This document shows positions 50,756 through 60,413 of a stretch of 64,000 nt of DNA, one piece after another (the first letter of the stretch is position 1; each line of letters begins with the position of its first letter). Below the pieces are notes generated by a model, which had not been told where the DNA came from, ran no database searches, and worked only from the letters and a program-made list of their open reading frames with translations. The stretch comes from Mesorhizobium loti. Its GTDB lineage: Bacteria; Pseudomonadota; Alphaproteobacteria; Rhizobiales; Rhizobiaceae. The stretch lies in contig NZ_LPWA01000109.1 in NCBI RefSeq assembly GCF_001510895.1, positions 1-64,000 of the forward strand, in the 5' to 3' direction. A program made the position numbers and the translations under genes.

Positions 50756-53197
50756 TCAGGCGCGCATCCGCTCGAAATTGGCGTCGAACAGCGGCGCCGT
50801 CTGAACGCGCGCCGCATGGCGCTTGCCGAGGATCTCGATCTCGAAGCCGTCGGGCTCGTCGGCGATCTCCTTCGGCACATAACCCATCGCGACCGATTTC
50901 TTCGCATGATGCGCGTAGCCGCCCGAGGTGACCCAGCCGCGAACGGCGCCGTCATGCCAGATCGCCTCGTCGCCGATGACATCGGCGTCGGTGGCCCCGA
51001 CGATGAAGGCGCGCAGCCTGAGCTTGCCGCCTTGCTTGCGCTCGGCGAGCGCTGCTTCCTTGCCGATGAAATCGGCCTCCTTGTCATAGGCGACGAAACG
51101 GTCGAGCCCCGCCTCCAGCGGCCCGTAAATCGGTCGATATTCGCGCGCCCATGAGCCGTAGTTCTTTTCGAGTCTCAGCGCGTTGAGCGCGCGCGAGCCG
51201 AACAGGCCGATGCCGACTTCCTCGCCGGCCTCGATCAGCGCCTGATAGGCGGTGCGCTGATATTCCGGCGCCACCCAGATCTCGTAGCCGAGGTCGCCGG
51301 TATAGCTCACACGGCCGACCAGGCACGGCGCCATACCGATATCCACCCTGGCGACTGCCATGAAGGGGAATGCTGCGTTGGAGACATCGGCGCGGGTGAC
51401 CTTGGCCAGCACCTCCCTCGCCTTCGGTCCGGCGATGGCGAGGCCGGTGAGTTTTTGCCCCAGCGCCTCGATGCGCACCGAGCCGTCCGTGGGCAGATGC
51501 GCCTCGAACCAGCGCATGTGGTACTGCTCGGCAACGCCGGAGCCGGCGACGAACCATTCGCTATCCCTGGCATCGGGCGCGCCGACATTGGCGAGCGTGA
51601 AATCGCCGATCAGTCTGCCGTCTTCCTTCAGCATCGGCGCCAGCGTCATGCGGCCGGGCTTGGGCAGCTTGCAGGCAAGCATGCGGTCGAGCCAGGCAGC
51701 AGCCCCCTCCCCAGTGACCTTGTATTTGGCGAAGCTCGAAATCTCCGACAGGCCGACGCCGCCACGGACGGCAGCGACCTCCTTGGCGACATGGTCGAAG
51801 TCGCTCGAACGCCGCCACGAGAACTCGTCCTTGACGCCTTCGGGCGCGTACCACAGCGGTACTTCCAGCCCGTAAGCCACGCCCCACCGCGCGCCCTTGG
51901 CAGACAGTGTGTCGTAGACCGGCGTCGTCTTCAGCGGGCGTCCAGCCGGCAATTCCTCGTTCGGGAAGCGGATCGAGAAACGGCGCGAATAATTCTCCCG
52001 CACCTTGGCGTTGGTATAGGCCATCGTCGCCCAGTCGCCGTAGCGCGCCACGTCCATCGCCCAGATGTCGGCACCCGGATCGCCTTCGATCATCCAGTTG
52101 GAAAGTGCGAGGCCGACACCGCCGCCCTGCGAGAAACCCGCCATGACGCCGCAGGCGACCCAGAAGCCCGGCAGGCCGCGCACCGGACCGACCAGCGGAT
52201 TGCCGTCTGGCGCGAAGGTGAAGGGGCCGTTGATGATCTGCTTGATGCCGGTGTTCTGGAAGGCCGGGAAGTGGCGGAAGCCGACCTCCAGCGACGGCGC
52301 GATGCGGTCGATGTCCGGCTCCAGCAGCTCGTGGCCGAAATTCCACGGAGTCTGGAACTCGGACCAGACCTTGTTGGCCTTCTCGTAGGTGCCCATCAGC
52401 ATGCCGCCGCGTTCCTGGCGCAGATACAGCTCGCCGTCGAAGTCGACCGCGTGGATGATCTCGGTGCCGGTCTTCTTGTTCCAGTCGGCGACCTCGGGCA
52501 TGTCCTCGGTGATCAGGTACATGTGCTCCATGGCGAGCACCGGCAGTTCGAGCCCGACCATGCGGCCGACCTCACGCGCCCACAGTCCGCCGGCATTGAC
52601 GACATGCTCGGCGACCACCTCGCCCTTGTTGGTGATGACGCGCCACAGCCCGTCGGGCCGGCGCACGATGTCCTCGACCTTGGTGAAACGCTCGACCTCG
52701 GCGCCGAGCTTGCGCGCGGCCTTGGCATAGGCATGCGTCACACCCGACGGGTCGAGATGGCCGTCCTCCTTGTTGCGCACCGCGCCGACGAATTGCTTTG
52801 GATCGATGAGCGGCATCAGTTCGGCCGCTTCCTTCGCCGAGATCACCTCGAGGTCGATGCCGAGATAACGGCCCTTCGAAACGACGCCGCGCAACCAGTC
52901 GAGACGCGCTTCGGTCGCGGCCAGCAGCACGCCGCCGGTGAGGTGGACGCCCGTCGCCTGGCCGGAAAGCTCCTCGATCTCCTTGTAGAGCGAGATCGTG
53001 TATTTCTGCAGCTTGGCGACATTGGGGTCGCCATTGATGGTGTGCATGCCGCCGGCCGCATGCCAGGTCGAACCGGAAGTCAGCTCATCGCGTTCCAGCA
53101 GCACGACGTCGGTCCAGCCGTGGCGGGCGAGGTGGAACAGCACCGAGCATCCGACGACACCGCCGCCGATGACCACGACCTTTGCATGCGACTTCAT
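50756..53197 (-). CDS. dimethylglycine/sarcosine dehydrogenase-like FAD oxidoreductase with GcvT domain
   Basis: An 813-residue flavoprotein that oxidatively demethylates N-methyl amines such as dimethylglycine, passing one-carbon units to folate. The N-terminal DAO domain has VVIGGGVVGCSVLFHLARHG and the covalent-FAD-type SGSTWHAAGG (His near residue 47). A middle region precedes the GcvT (T-protein-like) folate domain (VSYTGDLGYEIWV). The length fits DMGDH-like proteins of Rhizobiales. The MttB-like gene is the only close neighbour, 64 bp away, so the pair likely handles methylated amines. Confidence 0.86.
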   Translation of the reverse strand: MKSHAKVVVIGGGVVGCSVLFHLARHGWTDVVLLERDELTSGSTWHAAGGMHTINGDPNVAKLQKYTISLYKEIEELSGQATGVHLTGGVLLAATEARLDWLRGVVSKGRYLGIDLEVISAKEAAELMPLIDPKQFVGAVRNKEDGHLDPSGVTHAYAKAARKLGAEVERFTKVEDIVRRPDGLWRVITNKGEVVAEHVVNAGGLWAREVGRMVGLELPVLAMEHMYLITEDMPEVADWNKKTGTEIIHAVDFDGELYLRQERGGMLMGTYEKANKVWSEFQTPWNFGHELLEPDIDRIAPSLEVGFRHFPAFQNTGIKQIINGPFTFAPDGNPLVGPVRGLPGFWVACGVMAGFSQGGGVGLALSNWMIEGDPGADIWAMDVARYGDWATMAYTNAKVRENYSRRFSIRFPNEELPAGRPLKTTPVYDTLSAKGARWGVAYGLEVPLWYAPEGVKDEFSWRRSSDFDHVAKEVAAVRGGVGLSEISSFAKYKVTGEGAAAWLDRMLACKLPKPGRMTLAPMLKEDGRLIGDFTLANVGAPDARDSEWFVAGSGVAEQYHMRWFEAHLPTDGSVRIEALGQKLTGLAIAGPKAREVLAKVTRADVSNAAFPFMAVARVDIGMAPCLVGRVSYTGDLGYEIWVAPEYQRTAYQALIEAGEEVGIGLFGSRALNALRLEKNYGSWAREYRPIYGPLEAGLDRFVAYDKEADFIGKEAALAERKQGGKLRLRAFIVGATDADVIGDEAIWHDGAVRGWVTSGGYAHHAKKSVAMGYVPKEIADEPDGFEIEILGKRHAARVQTAPLFDANFERMRA

Positions 53198-53261
53198 GGG
53201 TTCTTCTCGTTATTTCAGTGAGTTGAGAGAATGAAATGAATCAGTATGGGAAGCTGTTCCC

Positions 53262-54800
53262 TCACGGCTCGCCCTGCCCGATCGCTTCCTTGCGGCGCGC
53301 GATATAGGCCTCGAGCGCTTCGCGCACGGCAGGATCCATGACCGGCTGGACGTATTCCTCCAGCGCCTTTTTCCAAAGCCGCGTCGCGCGCGCCGTGGTG
53401 TCGAGCGCGCCGGCTTCCTGCCATGCCTCGTAGTTCTGCCAGTTGGAAAGCATGGGCTGGTAGAAGGCGGTGGCGTAGCGCTCCAGCGTGTGCGGCTCGC
53501 CGAAGAAATGGCCGCCGGTCGGCACCGCCCCCAGCGCCTCCACGGCCAACTCGCCCTCATCGACCACGATCGGACGCAGGAACTCCATCATGTGCTGCAT
53601 CATCTCGACGTCTATGATGAGCTTCTCGAACGACGCCGTCAGCCCGCCCTCCTGCCAGCCGGCGGCATGGTAGACGAGATTGCCGTGGCCGAGCACCGCG
53701 CCCCACAACGCCATCAACGTCTCATAGGCGCCTTGCGCGTCGGCGGCGTTGGAGGCTGAGCCGGGGGTTGTGCGGTACGGCAGGTTGTAGCGCCGCGCCA
53801 ATTGGCCGGACGCAATATTGGCCTTGGTGTTTTCCGGCGTGCCGAAGGCCGGCGCGCCCGACTTCATGTCGACATTGGAAGTGAAGGCGCCGTACATCAC
53901 CGGCGCGCCGGGGCGCACCAGCTGGGTCAGCACAATGCCGAACAGGGCCTCGGCATTCTGCTGCGCCAGCGCGCCGGCCAACGTCACCGGGCTCATCGCC
54001 CCCATCAGCGTGAACGGCGTCACCGCCACCGACTGACCGAACTCGGCCATGGTCATCAGCCCCTCGGCCATCATCTCGTCGAAGCGGCGCGGCGAATTGA
54101 CCGAGATGATGGTGGTGACGCCGGGATCCTCGGCCATCTGCTCAAGCGTCAGTCCGCGCGAGATCGCCATCATCTCGATGCCGTCCAGCGCCCTGCCCCG
54201 GCCGATCGCCGAGACATGGAAGCATTTGTCGGTCAGCGTCAGATTGGCGAAATAGGTGTCGAGATGGCGCGAGTTCGCCGGCAGCTCGATCGGCGCGCAG
54301 ACCTGGTTGCCGAGCATGTGGATGCAGTTGAAGTGCTGCGCCAGCCGCACGAGGTCCGAGTAGTCGGCGAGATTGCCGGCGCGACGGCCGCGTTCCATGT
54401 CGTGCACGTTGGGAGGCCCGGCGACCAGCGTGAAGTTGATGGTGTTGCCGCCGAGATGAATGGCGCGGGCTGGATTGCGGGAGGTCAGCGTGTAGGAAGA
54501 GCGCGTCGTCTTCAGCGCCTCCTCGACCATGTCGCGCTCGACGCGCACATTCATCGAACCGCGATCGACCTTGGCGCCGGCACGCTCGAACAGGGCGAGC
54601 GCCCTCTTGCTCATCACCTCGATGCCGAAATTTTCGAGGATATGCATCGAGGCCTGGTGAATGGCCTCGATCTGGTCGGCCGAAAGCACCGCCATCGGCG
54701 GGTAAGGATTGACCACGCGCCGCGGCGGCAATTGGGGAATGGCGGCAGGCCCCCGGTTGCTGGTCCGCTCGGCGCCGCGTTTTCGTCTTGGTTCGGTCAT
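53262..54800 (-). CDS. MttB-family (trimethylamine methyltransferase-like) protein, non-pyrrolysine
   Basis: A 512-residue TIM-barrel methyltransferase of the MttB superfamily. It is complete with no in-frame TAG, so it belongs to the non-pyrrolysine branch that includes glycine-betaine methyltransferase MtgB. Family blocks: DQIEAIHQASMHILENFGIEVM near residue 40, NTINFTLVAGPPNVHDM, VAVTPFTLMGAMSPVTLAGALAQ, and GGHFFGEPHTLERY. Such proteins demethylate quaternary amines with a corrinoid protein, but none is encoded here. It is upstream of the DMGDH-like gene on the same strand. The actual substrate is open. Confidence 0.83.
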   Translation of the reverse strand: MTEPRRKRGAERTSNRGPAAIPQLPPRRVVNPYPPMAVLSADQIEAIHQASMHILENFGIEVMSKRALALFERAGAKVDRGSMNVRVERDMVEEALKTTRSSYTLTSRNPARAIHLGGNTINFTLVAGPPNVHDMERGRRAGNLADYSDLVRLAQHFNCIHMLGNQVCAPIELPANSRHLDTYFANLTLTDKCFHVSAIGRGRALDGIEMMAISRGLTLEQMAEDPGVTTIISVNSPRRFDEMMAEGLMTMAEFGQSVAVTPFTLMGAMSPVTLAGALAQQNAEALFGIVLTQLVRPGAPVMYGAFTSNVDMKSGAPAFGTPENTKANIASGQLARRYNLPYRTTPGSASNAADAQGAYETLMALWGAVLGHGNLVYHAAGWQEGGLTASFEKLIIDVEMMQHMMEFLRPIVVDEGELAVEALGAVPTGGHFFGEPHTLERYATAFYQPMLSNWQNYEAWQEAGALDTTARATRLWKKALEEYVQPVMDPAVREALEAYIARRKEAIGQGEP

Positions 54801-54952
54801 GCGCGCATCAGAGCGTCAACGCGGCACCATGGCTGTCAGGAATTCGTCATTTGCCGGCGCGATTTTAGCCACGGCGGCATTTTTTCAAATCGATGAAAAG
54901 AAATACGACGGATTTGGTCGAAATATTGATACGGCCAAGATCGGCACGCCTA

Positions 54953-55057
54953 ATGCATGTCGGCCGGAAGTGTGCAGCGGTTCTGGGGCAACGACATGCA
55001 TCAAAACAAAGACTTAAAGCGCGTCGCCTGAATCCGTTTCAACGCGACGCGCTTTTA
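54953..55057 (+). repeat. dispersed repeat with AAGCGCGTCGC stem, direct copy
   Basis: It begins ATGCATGTCG, runs through GTGTGCAGCGGTTCTGGGGC, CGACATGCATCAAAACAAAG, and ends in the stem AAAGCGCGTCGC...GCGACGCGCTTTT. It is nearly identical to the copy at 62273. It fills about a third of the 315-bp gap between the MttB and transglycosylase genes; no gene is seen in the remainder. Confidence 0.8.
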
Positions 55058-55115
55058 GCCGGCGTTAAGGAAGCTCGAAAGACTCCTTTTATGATTTCCG
55101 CCTATTCGTTGCCCA

Positions 55116-55706
55116 ATGCGTAGGTCGAGTTTTAGTAAAATTGTCGCTGTCTCTGTGCTGCTGGCGCTTTCGGCCTGCGCGACGGCGCCCAGCCATATCA
55201 ACAATGTCTGCGCCGTCTTCGACCAGAACGACGGCTGGTTCGACAACTGGCAGTCCGCCGCCGAGCGCACCGAGCAGAAATACGGCATTCCGGTTCCGGT
55301 ACTGATGGCGACGGTGCGCAAGGAATCCGGCTTCAAGAGCAACGCTCGGCCGCCGCGCACCAAGCTGCTCGGCTTCATTCCCTGGAAACATGTCTCCAGC
55401 GCTGCTGGCTATTCGCAGGCGCTCGACGGCACCTGGTCGCAATATCAGATGGAGACCGGCAACTGGGCGGCGCGCCGCAGCCGTTTCGCCGACGCCGTCG
55501 ATTTCGTCGGCTGGTATCATTCCAAGACCGCCGACACGCTCGGCGTCGCCCGCGACGACACCTACAACCTCTATCTCGCCTACTATCTCGGCTGGTCGAC
55601 CTACGGCCGCGGCAATCGCGGTGACGCCGGCGTGCAGAATTACGCGCGCGCCACCGACCAGATGGCCCGCGACTACGCCGCGCAGTTGCAGCAGTGCGGC
55701 AACTGA
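55116..55706 (+). CDS. transglycosylase SLT-like lipoprotein
   Basis: A 196-residue outer-membrane-type lipoprotein (signal VSVLLALSAC, Cys21) with a lysozyme-like SLT fold. The likely catalytic Glu is in ATVRKESGFKS near residue 69, and SAAGYSQALDGTWSQYQMETGNW and YLGWSTYGRGN are the later conserved blocks. It would trim peptidoglycan at the cell envelope. The neighbouring peptide ABC operon is convergent, with a 33-bp gap. The family is well represented in Mesorhizobium. Confidence 0.82.
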   Translation: MRRSSFSKIVAVSVLLALSACATAPSHINNVCAVFDQNDGWFDNWQSAAERTEQKYGIPVPVLMATVRKESGFKSNARPPRTKLLGFIPWKHVSSAAGYSQALDGTWSQYQMETGNWAARRSRFADAVDFVGWYHSKTADTLGVARDDTYNLYLAYYLGWSTYGRGNRGDAGVQNYARATDQMARDYAAQLQQCGN

Positions 55707-55739
55707 CAGCGGCGCGAACCCGACGTCGGCGCCGTTTTC

Positions 55740-57938
55740 TTAGTTCGGCTTCGGCTTCTTGCCCCTCGGACGCTTCGGCGGCGATCCGACCGGTCCCGGA
55801 CCAACGCCGTGCGGCGCGTCATCCGGTACGCCCTCACGGGCCGCGTGCTCCTTGTCGAACTTGATGACCGGCTCCATCTTCGCCAGCACGTCGTCGGCAA
55901 GCCAGCACAGGCTCATATGGCCGTCGCCGAGATTCTTGATCGGCGGCACCTTTGTCTCGCACAGATTGTCCGGCACCAGCTTCTTGTAGCCGCAGCGCGT
56001 CTGGAAGGGGCAACCGGTGGGCGGATTCATCGCCGACGGTATGTCGCCCTCGAGCACGATATGCTTCTTGACCACGCTGGTGTCGGCGATCGGGATCGCG
56101 GACAGAAGCGCCTCGGTATAGGGATGGTAGGGTGGCGAGAAGATCTGATCCGTCGTGCCCTGCTCGACGATGTAGCCGAGATACATGACGACGACGCGGT
56201 CGGCGATATAGCGCACCACCGACAAATCGTGGCTGATGAACAGCATCGTCGTCTTGTTCTTGCGCTGGATGTCCATCAGCAACTCGGTCACCGCCGCCTG
56301 TACCGAGACGTCGAGCGCCGAGACCGGTTCGTCGGCCACCACCACCTTGGCGTCGCCGGCAAAGGCGCGCGCCACGCCGATGCGCTGCTTCTGGCCGCCT
56401 GAGAGCTGGCGCGGCTTGCGGGTCTCGAAGGCGCGCGGCAGCTTCACCAGGTCGAGCAGTTCCAGCATGCGCTTGCGCCGCTCGGCGACAGTCTTGCCGA
56501 CGTTGAACTTCTCCAGCGTGCGGATGATCTGCGAGCCGACCGTGTGGCTGGGGTTCAGCGTGTCGAATGGATTCTGGAACACCATCTGGATCGAAGACAC
56601 GGTCTCGACGTTGCGGCTCTCGATGCCGGTCGACTGGATCTCCTTGTTGCCCAGCGTCACCGTGCCGGAGCTTGCGGTCTCGAGCCCCAGAAGCACCTTG
56701 GCGAGCGTCGACTTCCCGCAGCCCGATTCGCCGACGATCGCCACCGTCTCTGACTCACGCGCGGTGAACGAGATCGTTTCGTTGGCCTTCACGACGCGGC
56801 CTTCGCTCGAGCCGAACACCTCGCTGCCGCCAACCTTATAGTACTTCTTGAGATCGTCGATCTTGAGCACCGGCGCGCCGGGCTCGACCTTTTCGTTGAC
56901 CTTCTTGGCGCCGGGCGGCAGCGCTTCCCAGTCGATCTCGTTGAAGCGAACGCAGCGCGAGAAATGGCCTTCATGCCCTTCGACCGCAATCATCGGGATT
57001 TCGGTCGCGTTGCAGACGCCTTCCACGAAATGGTGGCAGCGCGGGCCGAAATTGCATCCCCTCGGCCGCTCATGCGGCAGCGGCAACTGTCCGGGAATGG
57101 AAATCAGCGGCCGCGAATTCTTGTCGGCGCCGGGCAGCGGGATCGAGCGGAACAGCCCTTGCGTGTAGGGATGACGCATGCGGTCGAAGACGTCCTCGAT
57201 CTTGCCGGTCTCCACCGCCTCGCCGGAATACATCACCGTGATCTTGTCGCAGGTCTCGAGGATGAGGCCGAGATTGTGCGACACGAAGATCATCGAGGTG
57301 CCGAACTTCTCGCCCAGCCCCTTGACCAGTTCGACGATGCCGGCCTCGACGGTCACGTCCAGCGCCGTCGTCGGCTCGTCGAGCAAAAGCAGCGCCGGTT
57401 TCGACAGCAGCGCCATGGCAATGACGATGCGTTGCTGCTGACCGCCGGAAAGCTGGTGCGGATAGGAGCGCATCATGCGCTCCGGATCGGGCAGCTTCAC
57501 CGACCGCACCATGTCGAGCGCCCGCTTGTAGGCCTCGTCCTTCGAGACCTTGTCGTGGATCAGCGGCACTTCCATCAATTGCTGGCCGATCTTCATCGCC
57601 GGATTGAGGCTCGCCATCGGCTCCTGGTAGATCATGGCGATCTTGTTGCCGCGGATGGCGCGAAGCTCCTCTTCGGAGAGTTCGCCCATGTCCTTGCCCT
57701 GGAACTTGATCCGCCCGCCGACGATCTTTCCGATGTTGGAAAGGTCGCGCATGATGCCGAGCGACACGGTCGACTTGCCGCAGCCGGATTCGCCGACGAT
57801 GCCCATCGCCTCGCCGGGCATGACCGTGCAGGAAAAATCCATCACCGCCGGGATCTCGCCCTTGCGGGTGAAGAAGGAGATCGAGAGATTCTCGATCTCG
57901 ATGATCGGTTGGGCCGGATCTCGAACTGCCTCGTTCAT
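55740..57938 (-). CDS. fused dual ATP-binding protein of a dipeptide/oligopeptide ABC transporter
   Basis: A 732-residue protein with two ATPase domains in tandem (OppD- and OppF-like). Walker A GESGCGKST appears in both (near residues 40 and 405), signatures LSGGQQQRIVIA and LSGGQKQRIGVARAF, and Walker B LLLLDEPTTALD and VVADEPVSALD. Each is followed by the oligopeptide-type C-terminal segment with a Cys-rich GCNFGPRCHHFV or GCPFQTRCGYKKL. ATG 57938 has GGAG 7 bp ahead. It is the last gene of the operon. The long basic tail PKRPRGKKPKPN is unusual. Confidence 0.88.
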   Translation of the reverse strand: MNEAVRDPAQPIIEIENLSISFFTRKGEIPAVMDFSCTVMPGEAMGIVGESGCGKSTVSLGIMRDLSNIGKIVGGRIKFQGKDMGELSEEELRAIRGNKIAMIYQEPMASLNPAMKIGQQLMEVPLIHDKVSKDEAYKRALDMVRSVKLPDPERMMRSYPHQLSGGQQQRIVIAMALLSKPALLLLDEPTTALDVTVEAGIVELVKGLGEKFGTSMIFVSHNLGLILETCDKITVMYSGEAVETGKIEDVFDRMRHPYTQGLFRSIPLPGADKNSRPLISIPGQLPLPHERPRGCNFGPRCHHFVEGVCNATEIPMIAVEGHEGHFSRCVRFNEIDWEALPPGAKKVNEKVEPGAPVLKIDDLKKYYKVGGSEVFGSSEGRVVKANETISFTARESETVAIVGESGCGKSTLAKVLLGLETASSGTVTLGNKEIQSTGIESRNVETVSSIQMVFQNPFDTLNPSHTVGSQIIRTLEKFNVGKTVAERRKRMLELLDLVKLPRAFETRKPRQLSGGQKQRIGVARAFAGDAKVVVADEPVSALDVSVQAAVTELLMDIQRKNKTTMLFISHDLSVVRYIADRVVVMYLGYIVEQGTTDQIFSPPYHPYTEALLSAIPIADTSVVKKHIVLEGDIPSAMNPPTGCPFQTRCGYKKLVPDNLCETKVPPIKNLGDGHMSLCWLADDVLAKMEPVIKFDKEHAAREGVPDDAPHGVGPGPVGSPPKRPRGKKPKPN

Positions 57939-57988
57939 GGGTCGCTCCAATCCTTAGTATCGGCAACTAGGGCCCAAGGCCCCCGCCA

Positions 57989-59146
57989 TCAATCCTTCAT
58001 CGACTGTTCGCGCAGCGAATCCGCCAGAAGGTTCAGCCCCAGCACGAACGACATCAGCGCGATCGTCGGCGGCAGCGCCGGATGGATGAAGGAGCGCAGC
58101 AGGCGGCTCGCATCCTTGATCGCGGTGCCCCAGTCGGGACTTTCGGGCGCCAGGCCCAGGCCGAAATAGCCGAGCGTGCCGAGCAGGATCGTCGTGTAGC
58201 CGATGCGCAGGCAGGCATCGACGATCAGCGGTCCGCGCGCATTGGGCAGGATCTCCCACAGCATGATGTACCAGGGCGATTCACCGCGCGTCTGCGCCGC
58301 CGCCACATAGTCGCGCGTCTTGATGTCCATGGTCAGCCCGCGCACGATGCGGAACACGCCGGGGCTGGAAGCGAACACCACCGCCACGAAGATGTTGAGC
58401 TGGTTGGGGTCAATGTGCACGATCTTCAGCGGGTCCTTGTCGAAGACGAGGCCCACATAGATCCAGCCGCCAACGACGAGGGTCACGCCGAGGAGGATGT
58501 AGAGGCGGTCCGGCCGGTTCTTGTAGCGCGTCCAGAACAGCACGCTGAAGAAGATGATCGGAAACAGGAAGAACAGGCCCGCCATCGCATACGGGATCGG
58601 CGTGTCCATGATACCCGGCGTGACCAGAAGGTAGAACAAAAGGATCACCGGGAAGGCGAGCACCAGATTGGCGAGGAACGACAGCAGCGTGTCGATCTTG
58701 CCGCCATAGTAGCCGGCAGGCAGGCCAAGCGTGATGCCGACCATCAGCGCAAAGCCGGTCGCGGCCGGTGCGATGATCAGCACGATCTGGCTGCCATAGA
58801 CCATGCGCGAGAACACGTCGCGCGCAAGCTTGTCGCCGCCGAAATAGTAGATGAGCTTCGAGGTCGGCTCGATCGCGCCGGGCAGCGAGTCCTTCATGAT
58901 CGACACCTGCGCCAGCGGGTCGAAGGGCGAGATGGTCGACGCGAAGATCGCCGTAAACAGCCAGAACAGGCAGATACCGACGCCGGCGATGCCGACGCCG
59001 CTGTCGAACAGCTGCCCGTAGAGGCCGAGCCTCTTCTTGTAGGCGAAGCTCACGCCCATCACGAGGGCGAGGGCAGCCCACACCGGCCAGAAGCGCCAGA
59101 GCACGCCGACCACGACATCGAAGGCGTTGATGTATTCGATCTGCAT
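57989..59146 (-). CDS. DppC-type ABC transporter permease
   Basis: A 385-residue inner-membrane permease, longer than the usual 300 residues because of an insertion with two extra hydrophobic stretches (YAMAGLFFLFPIIFFSVLFW and ILLGVTLVVGGWIYVGLVF) between the central helices. The conserved loop is RDYVAAAQTRGESPWYIMLWEILPN, which contacts the ATPase. The start lies 12 bp after the stop of the preceding permease gene. It forms a heterodimer with that DppB-type permease. Confidence 0.86.
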   Translation of the reverse strand: MQIEYINAFDVVVGVLWRFWPVWAALALVMGVSFAYKKRLGLYGQLFDSGVGIAGVGICLFWLFTAIFASTISPFDPLAQVSIMKDSLPGAIEPTSKLIYYFGGDKLARDVFSRMVYGSQIVLIIAPAATGFALMVGITLGLPAGYYGGKIDTLLSFLANLVLAFPVILLFYLLVTPGIMDTPIPYAMAGLFFLFPIIFFSVLFWTRYKNRPDRLYILLGVTLVVGGWIYVGLVFDKDPLKIVHIDPNQLNIFVAVVFASSPGVFRIVRGLTMDIKTRDYVAAAQTRGESPWYIMLWEILPNARGPLIVDACLRIGYTTILLGTLGYFGLGLAPESPDWGTAIKDASRLLRSFIHPALPPTIALMSFVLGLNLLADSLREQSMKD

Positions 59147-59158
59147 CCGCCGTGCCCC

Positions 59159-60193
59159 CTACTGAACCCTGATACGCGGATTGAGAAACGCGTAGCCGAC
59201 ATCCGAGATGAGCTGTGTGATCAGCACGATGAACACCGAGACCAGCGAGCAGCCGAGCAGGAGGTCGATATCGTTGTTGCCCGCGGCTTCGACCAGCGTA
59301 TAGCCGAACCCCTGGTAGCGGAACATCACCTCGACGATGACGACGCCGGTGAGCAGCCAGGGAAACTGCAGCATGATGACGGTGAAAGGCGCAATCAGCG
59401 CGTTGCGTAGCGCATGTTTGACGACCACGCTGCCGAAGGAGAGGCCCTTGAGGCGGGCGGTGCGGATATATTGCTGCGTCATCACCTCGACCATCGAGGC
59501 GCGTGTCATGCGCGCAATGTAGCCGGTGCCGTAGATCGCCAGTGTCATCACCGGCAGCGTGAAATTATAGAAGGTAAGGCCCTGGCTTGCCGAGGCCGCC
59601 GAGCCGTTCAGCCAGCCGAGCCACGAGGCGAAGATGACGGTGAAGATGACGCCCGACACATATTCAGGCGTCGCCGTCGAGGCGATAGAAGCGACCGAGA
59701 GCGTGCGGTCGGTGCGCGAGCCCTCGCGCATGCCGGCAAGTATCCCGATGAGCAGCGAGATCGGCACCATGACCGCCAGCACCCAGAACATCAGCAGCCC
59801 CGTGGCGCCGAGCGCCGGGAACAGCTTCGCCGCAACAGTCGTCTTGAACTTCGTCGAGCAGCCGAAATCGCCCTGCAACACGCCGGAGAATTGCGGCACG
59901 ACCGGGTCGTTGCAGAAGGAGAAGCGCTGCGCCGGCTTGCCCGTCGCCGGATCGGTCGCCGGCTGCTTGGGCAGCAGGCCCAGCCACTGGCCATAGCGGG
60001 CGAAGAAATTCTGCCGGTAGCCGTGGTTGACCAGCCAGTCCTCAAGCTGCTCGGCCGATGTATGCATTTCAGTCTGGCTGATCGCCAGCTTCTTCAGGTT
60101 CGGATTGAGATTGATTAGAAAGAAAACGACCAATGTCAGGCACAGCATCGTCAATGCCATCGTGCCAAGGCGTCTGAGGATGAAAGATAGCAT
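59159..60193 (-). CDS. DppB-type ABC transporter permease
   Basis: A 344-residue permease with the DppB pattern: a short MLSFILRRLGTMALTMLCLTLVVFFLINLNP start, a periplasmic loop of about 100 residues, and the cytosolic RTARLKGLSFGSVVVKHALRNALIAP motif that docks the ATPase. It is separated from the binding-protein gene by a 220-bp gap that holds a strong hairpin. It pairs with the DppC-type permease that follows. Confidence 0.88.
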   Translation of the reverse strand: MLSFILRRLGTMALTMLCLTLVVFFLINLNPNLKKLAISQTEMHTSAEQLEDWLVNHGYRQNFFARYGQWLGLLPKQPATDPATGKPAQRFSFCNDPVVPQFSGVLQGDFGCSTKFKTTVAAKLFPALGATGLLMFWVLAVMVPISLLIGILAGMREGSRTDRTLSVASIASTATPEYVSGVIFTVIFASWLGWLNGSAASASQGLTFYNFTLPVMTLAIYGTGYIARMTRASMVEVMTQQYIRTARLKGLSFGSVVVKHALRNALIAPFTVIMLQFPWLLTGVVIVEVMFRYQGFGYTLVEAAGNNDIDLLLGCSLVSVFIVLITQLISDVGYAFLNPRIRVQ

Positions 60194-60375
60194 GGCAGCC
60201 CCTGCCGGTCTGGTTGGGGGTTGGAGCCTGCTTGGAAACCAACCCGGTCGCTAGCGGCCAGACTGATTTGTCAACGGACCCTCGAATGCGATCAACCCAG
60301 TTTGTTGCATGCGGTTGCCGAAAAATCCGCGCGCTCTCGGAGCGGCGGCTTCCAGTTCAGCATTGTGTGGCTAAT

Positions 60376-60405
60376 GAGGGGAAGGGGCAAGAGCCCCTTC
60401 CCCTC
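60376..60405 (-). terminator. 13-bp hairpin between binding-protein and permease genes
   Basis: GAGGGGAAGGGGC and its perfect inverse enclose an AAGA loop, 9 bp after the binding-protein stop. Such stems commonly raise binding-protein expression by partial termination and mRNA protection in ABC operons. Nothing else is seen in this 220-bp gap. Confidence 0.75.
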
Positions 60406-60413
60406 GGGTCCGA

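Noticed and set aside
53262..54800. Pyrrolysine-containing trimethylamine methyltransferase
   Set aside because: The frame is full-length without an internal TAG, and no pyl genes are present.
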